Of a DNA stretch of 64,000 bases, positions 63,079-64,000 are shown piece by piece; the stretch's first letter is position 1; the number at the start of each line of letters is the position of its first letter. The DNA is from Rhodosorus marinus. Its lineage: Eukaryota; Rhodophyta; Stylonematophyceae; Stylonematales; Stylonemataceae. The notes under the pieces were generated by a model that saw only the letters and a list, made by a program, of their open reading frames with translations, was not told the DNA's origin and ran no database searches. Position numbers and translations under genes: made by a program. The stretch is taken from contig JAMWBK010000001.1 in the NCBI GenBank assembly GCA_029953675.1, positions 657,001 to 721,000 on the forward strand. Reading direction: 5' to 3'.

Positions 63079-64000
63079 TCAATGGTGGAGCCTTGAAACC
63101 CTTCCACTATCAGCCCACCCTATTTGAACCCCGAAGCTGTTCAAAAAATGACACCTCTCCGCTCAGCAGGCAGAAACGAGTACAGCCCCGCGTCAAGAGG
63201 GATGTCAGCAAACCAGCAAGGTTTCGGATTGCATTCATACCACCTTTGCGTGACCCTTTTTCTCGTTCCCGGACACCTGTGAAACCTAAATTTGTCGAAT
63301 CCGACCTGCACCACTCTATCTTCTCAAAAGTGTCTCTCTGCCCGGCCTCGCTTCGTTCTAAACCATATCTTGAGCACGCAAGCTTGCAATCGCAGCAAGC
63401 CATCAGTACAATACAATTGTTCTGCCCCAGCCTAGCCGCAGTGATCACCACAACGCCAAGATCGCCAAGCGGCCCCCGATCGCGGCCCTGTAACGTTCCA
63501 GGCTGCTCAGCAGAACACGCGGATGACTCATTGTTTTCCACTGTTCATACTCAGCCGAAGCATGTACTCCTGTAGATCCACACCCGATGTACGTCAGCGC
63601 CTACGCAGCGTTCGCGGTTGACTTCAAGGACTCTGTTACATTCAACATGGCTTAAAGCAGTTTACAAGGCGTTTTCCATAGATTCCTGAACCTGCTCTGG
63701 ATGATCGGCCGGAGCAGGTTGCGGATTGCCTTTGTGAGCACGGGTTAGCATCTACAGCGGGTGGGACGGACGGGGCCGATGGATGTTATGAGGCATGTAC
63801 TCCTCGCAAGCTCACGAATCGTGAGCTACTAGACAACGAATGAGAGGTTCTATCCGTTCGCGGCTCGGAATTCGTGCATTGAAAACTGTTGTCGAACGGA
63901 AGGCGTCCGCATCCAACGATGTCAAGTCGATCCAGAATACTGGTAACTCATTCAGGAATGCTATGGCCACTGCCGGCGGTGCGACCCGTTCAATTGAAAC
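63079..64000. other. Right end of window, no supported gene
   Basis: Overlapping open frames on both strands at 63093-63575 show no family features and neither has a convincing start and leader. 63809-63827 is a 19-nt palindrome (agctcacga a tcgtgagct). Confidence 0.35.

Overview
This is a 64 kb piece of a eukaryotic nuclear genome. Most genes are split by short GT-AG introns of about 47-190 nt, several with a CTAAC-like branch site, and many products are purely eukaryotic (NDC80, TIM23, eIF3g, SERRATE/ARS2, uL2/RPL8, SURF1). A nuclear GyrA with an N-terminal extension, a DUF1350 protein, a DUR3 urea symporter and a starch-binding-like protein together suggest a photosynthetic alga with a plastid. 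A red-algal or red-plastid lineage fits, but the sequence alone does not settle it.

Layout. 1-5 kb: NDC80 (+). 5-15.4 kb: a secreted/membrane M2 peptidase related to angiotensin-converting enzyme (+), then on the minus strand organellar gyrase A (9 exons), a CCR4-type nuclease and TIM23. 15.4-23.3 kb: mostly non-coding, with a decayed copy (17.1-17.4 kb) of the Lys/Ala-rich nuclear-type protein gene at 19.1-20.2 kb, and a possible unrecognised minus-strand gene at 20.2-21.1 kb. 23.3-25.8 kb: RPL8 and triosephosphate isomerase, convergent. 25.8-36.4 kb: a gene-poor 10.6 kb holding diverged direct repeats, homopolymer runs and a broken zinc-knuckle frame. 36.4-42.3 kb: DUR3 (+) and SERRATE/ARS2 (-, 12 exons). 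42.4-51.3 kb (minus strand): a small candidate membrane protein, a PH-domain protein kinase with a long acidic repeat tail, AP endonuclease IV and eIF3g. 52.8-64 kb: SURF1 (+), DUF1350 (+), a frame-broken unknown (+), a two-module starch-binding-like protein (-), a gene-free stretch with a strong 37-nt inverted repeat, and a sororin-like candidate (+).

The genes form no operon or cluster; they are housekeeping functions: mitosis (NDC80, sororin-like), mitochondrial biogenesis (TIM23, SURF1), plastid upkeep (GyrA, DUF1350), translation (RPL8, eIF3g), RNA processing (SERRATE, CCR4-like), DNA repair, glycolysis and urea uptake. Two features recur across the window: start codons preceded by G/T-rich leaders on the coding strand, and intergenic DNA made of old, diverged, closely spaced direct duplications. 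Exon joins were worked out by eye from frame, splice consensus and family knowledge; each joined CDS given here sums to a whole number of codons.
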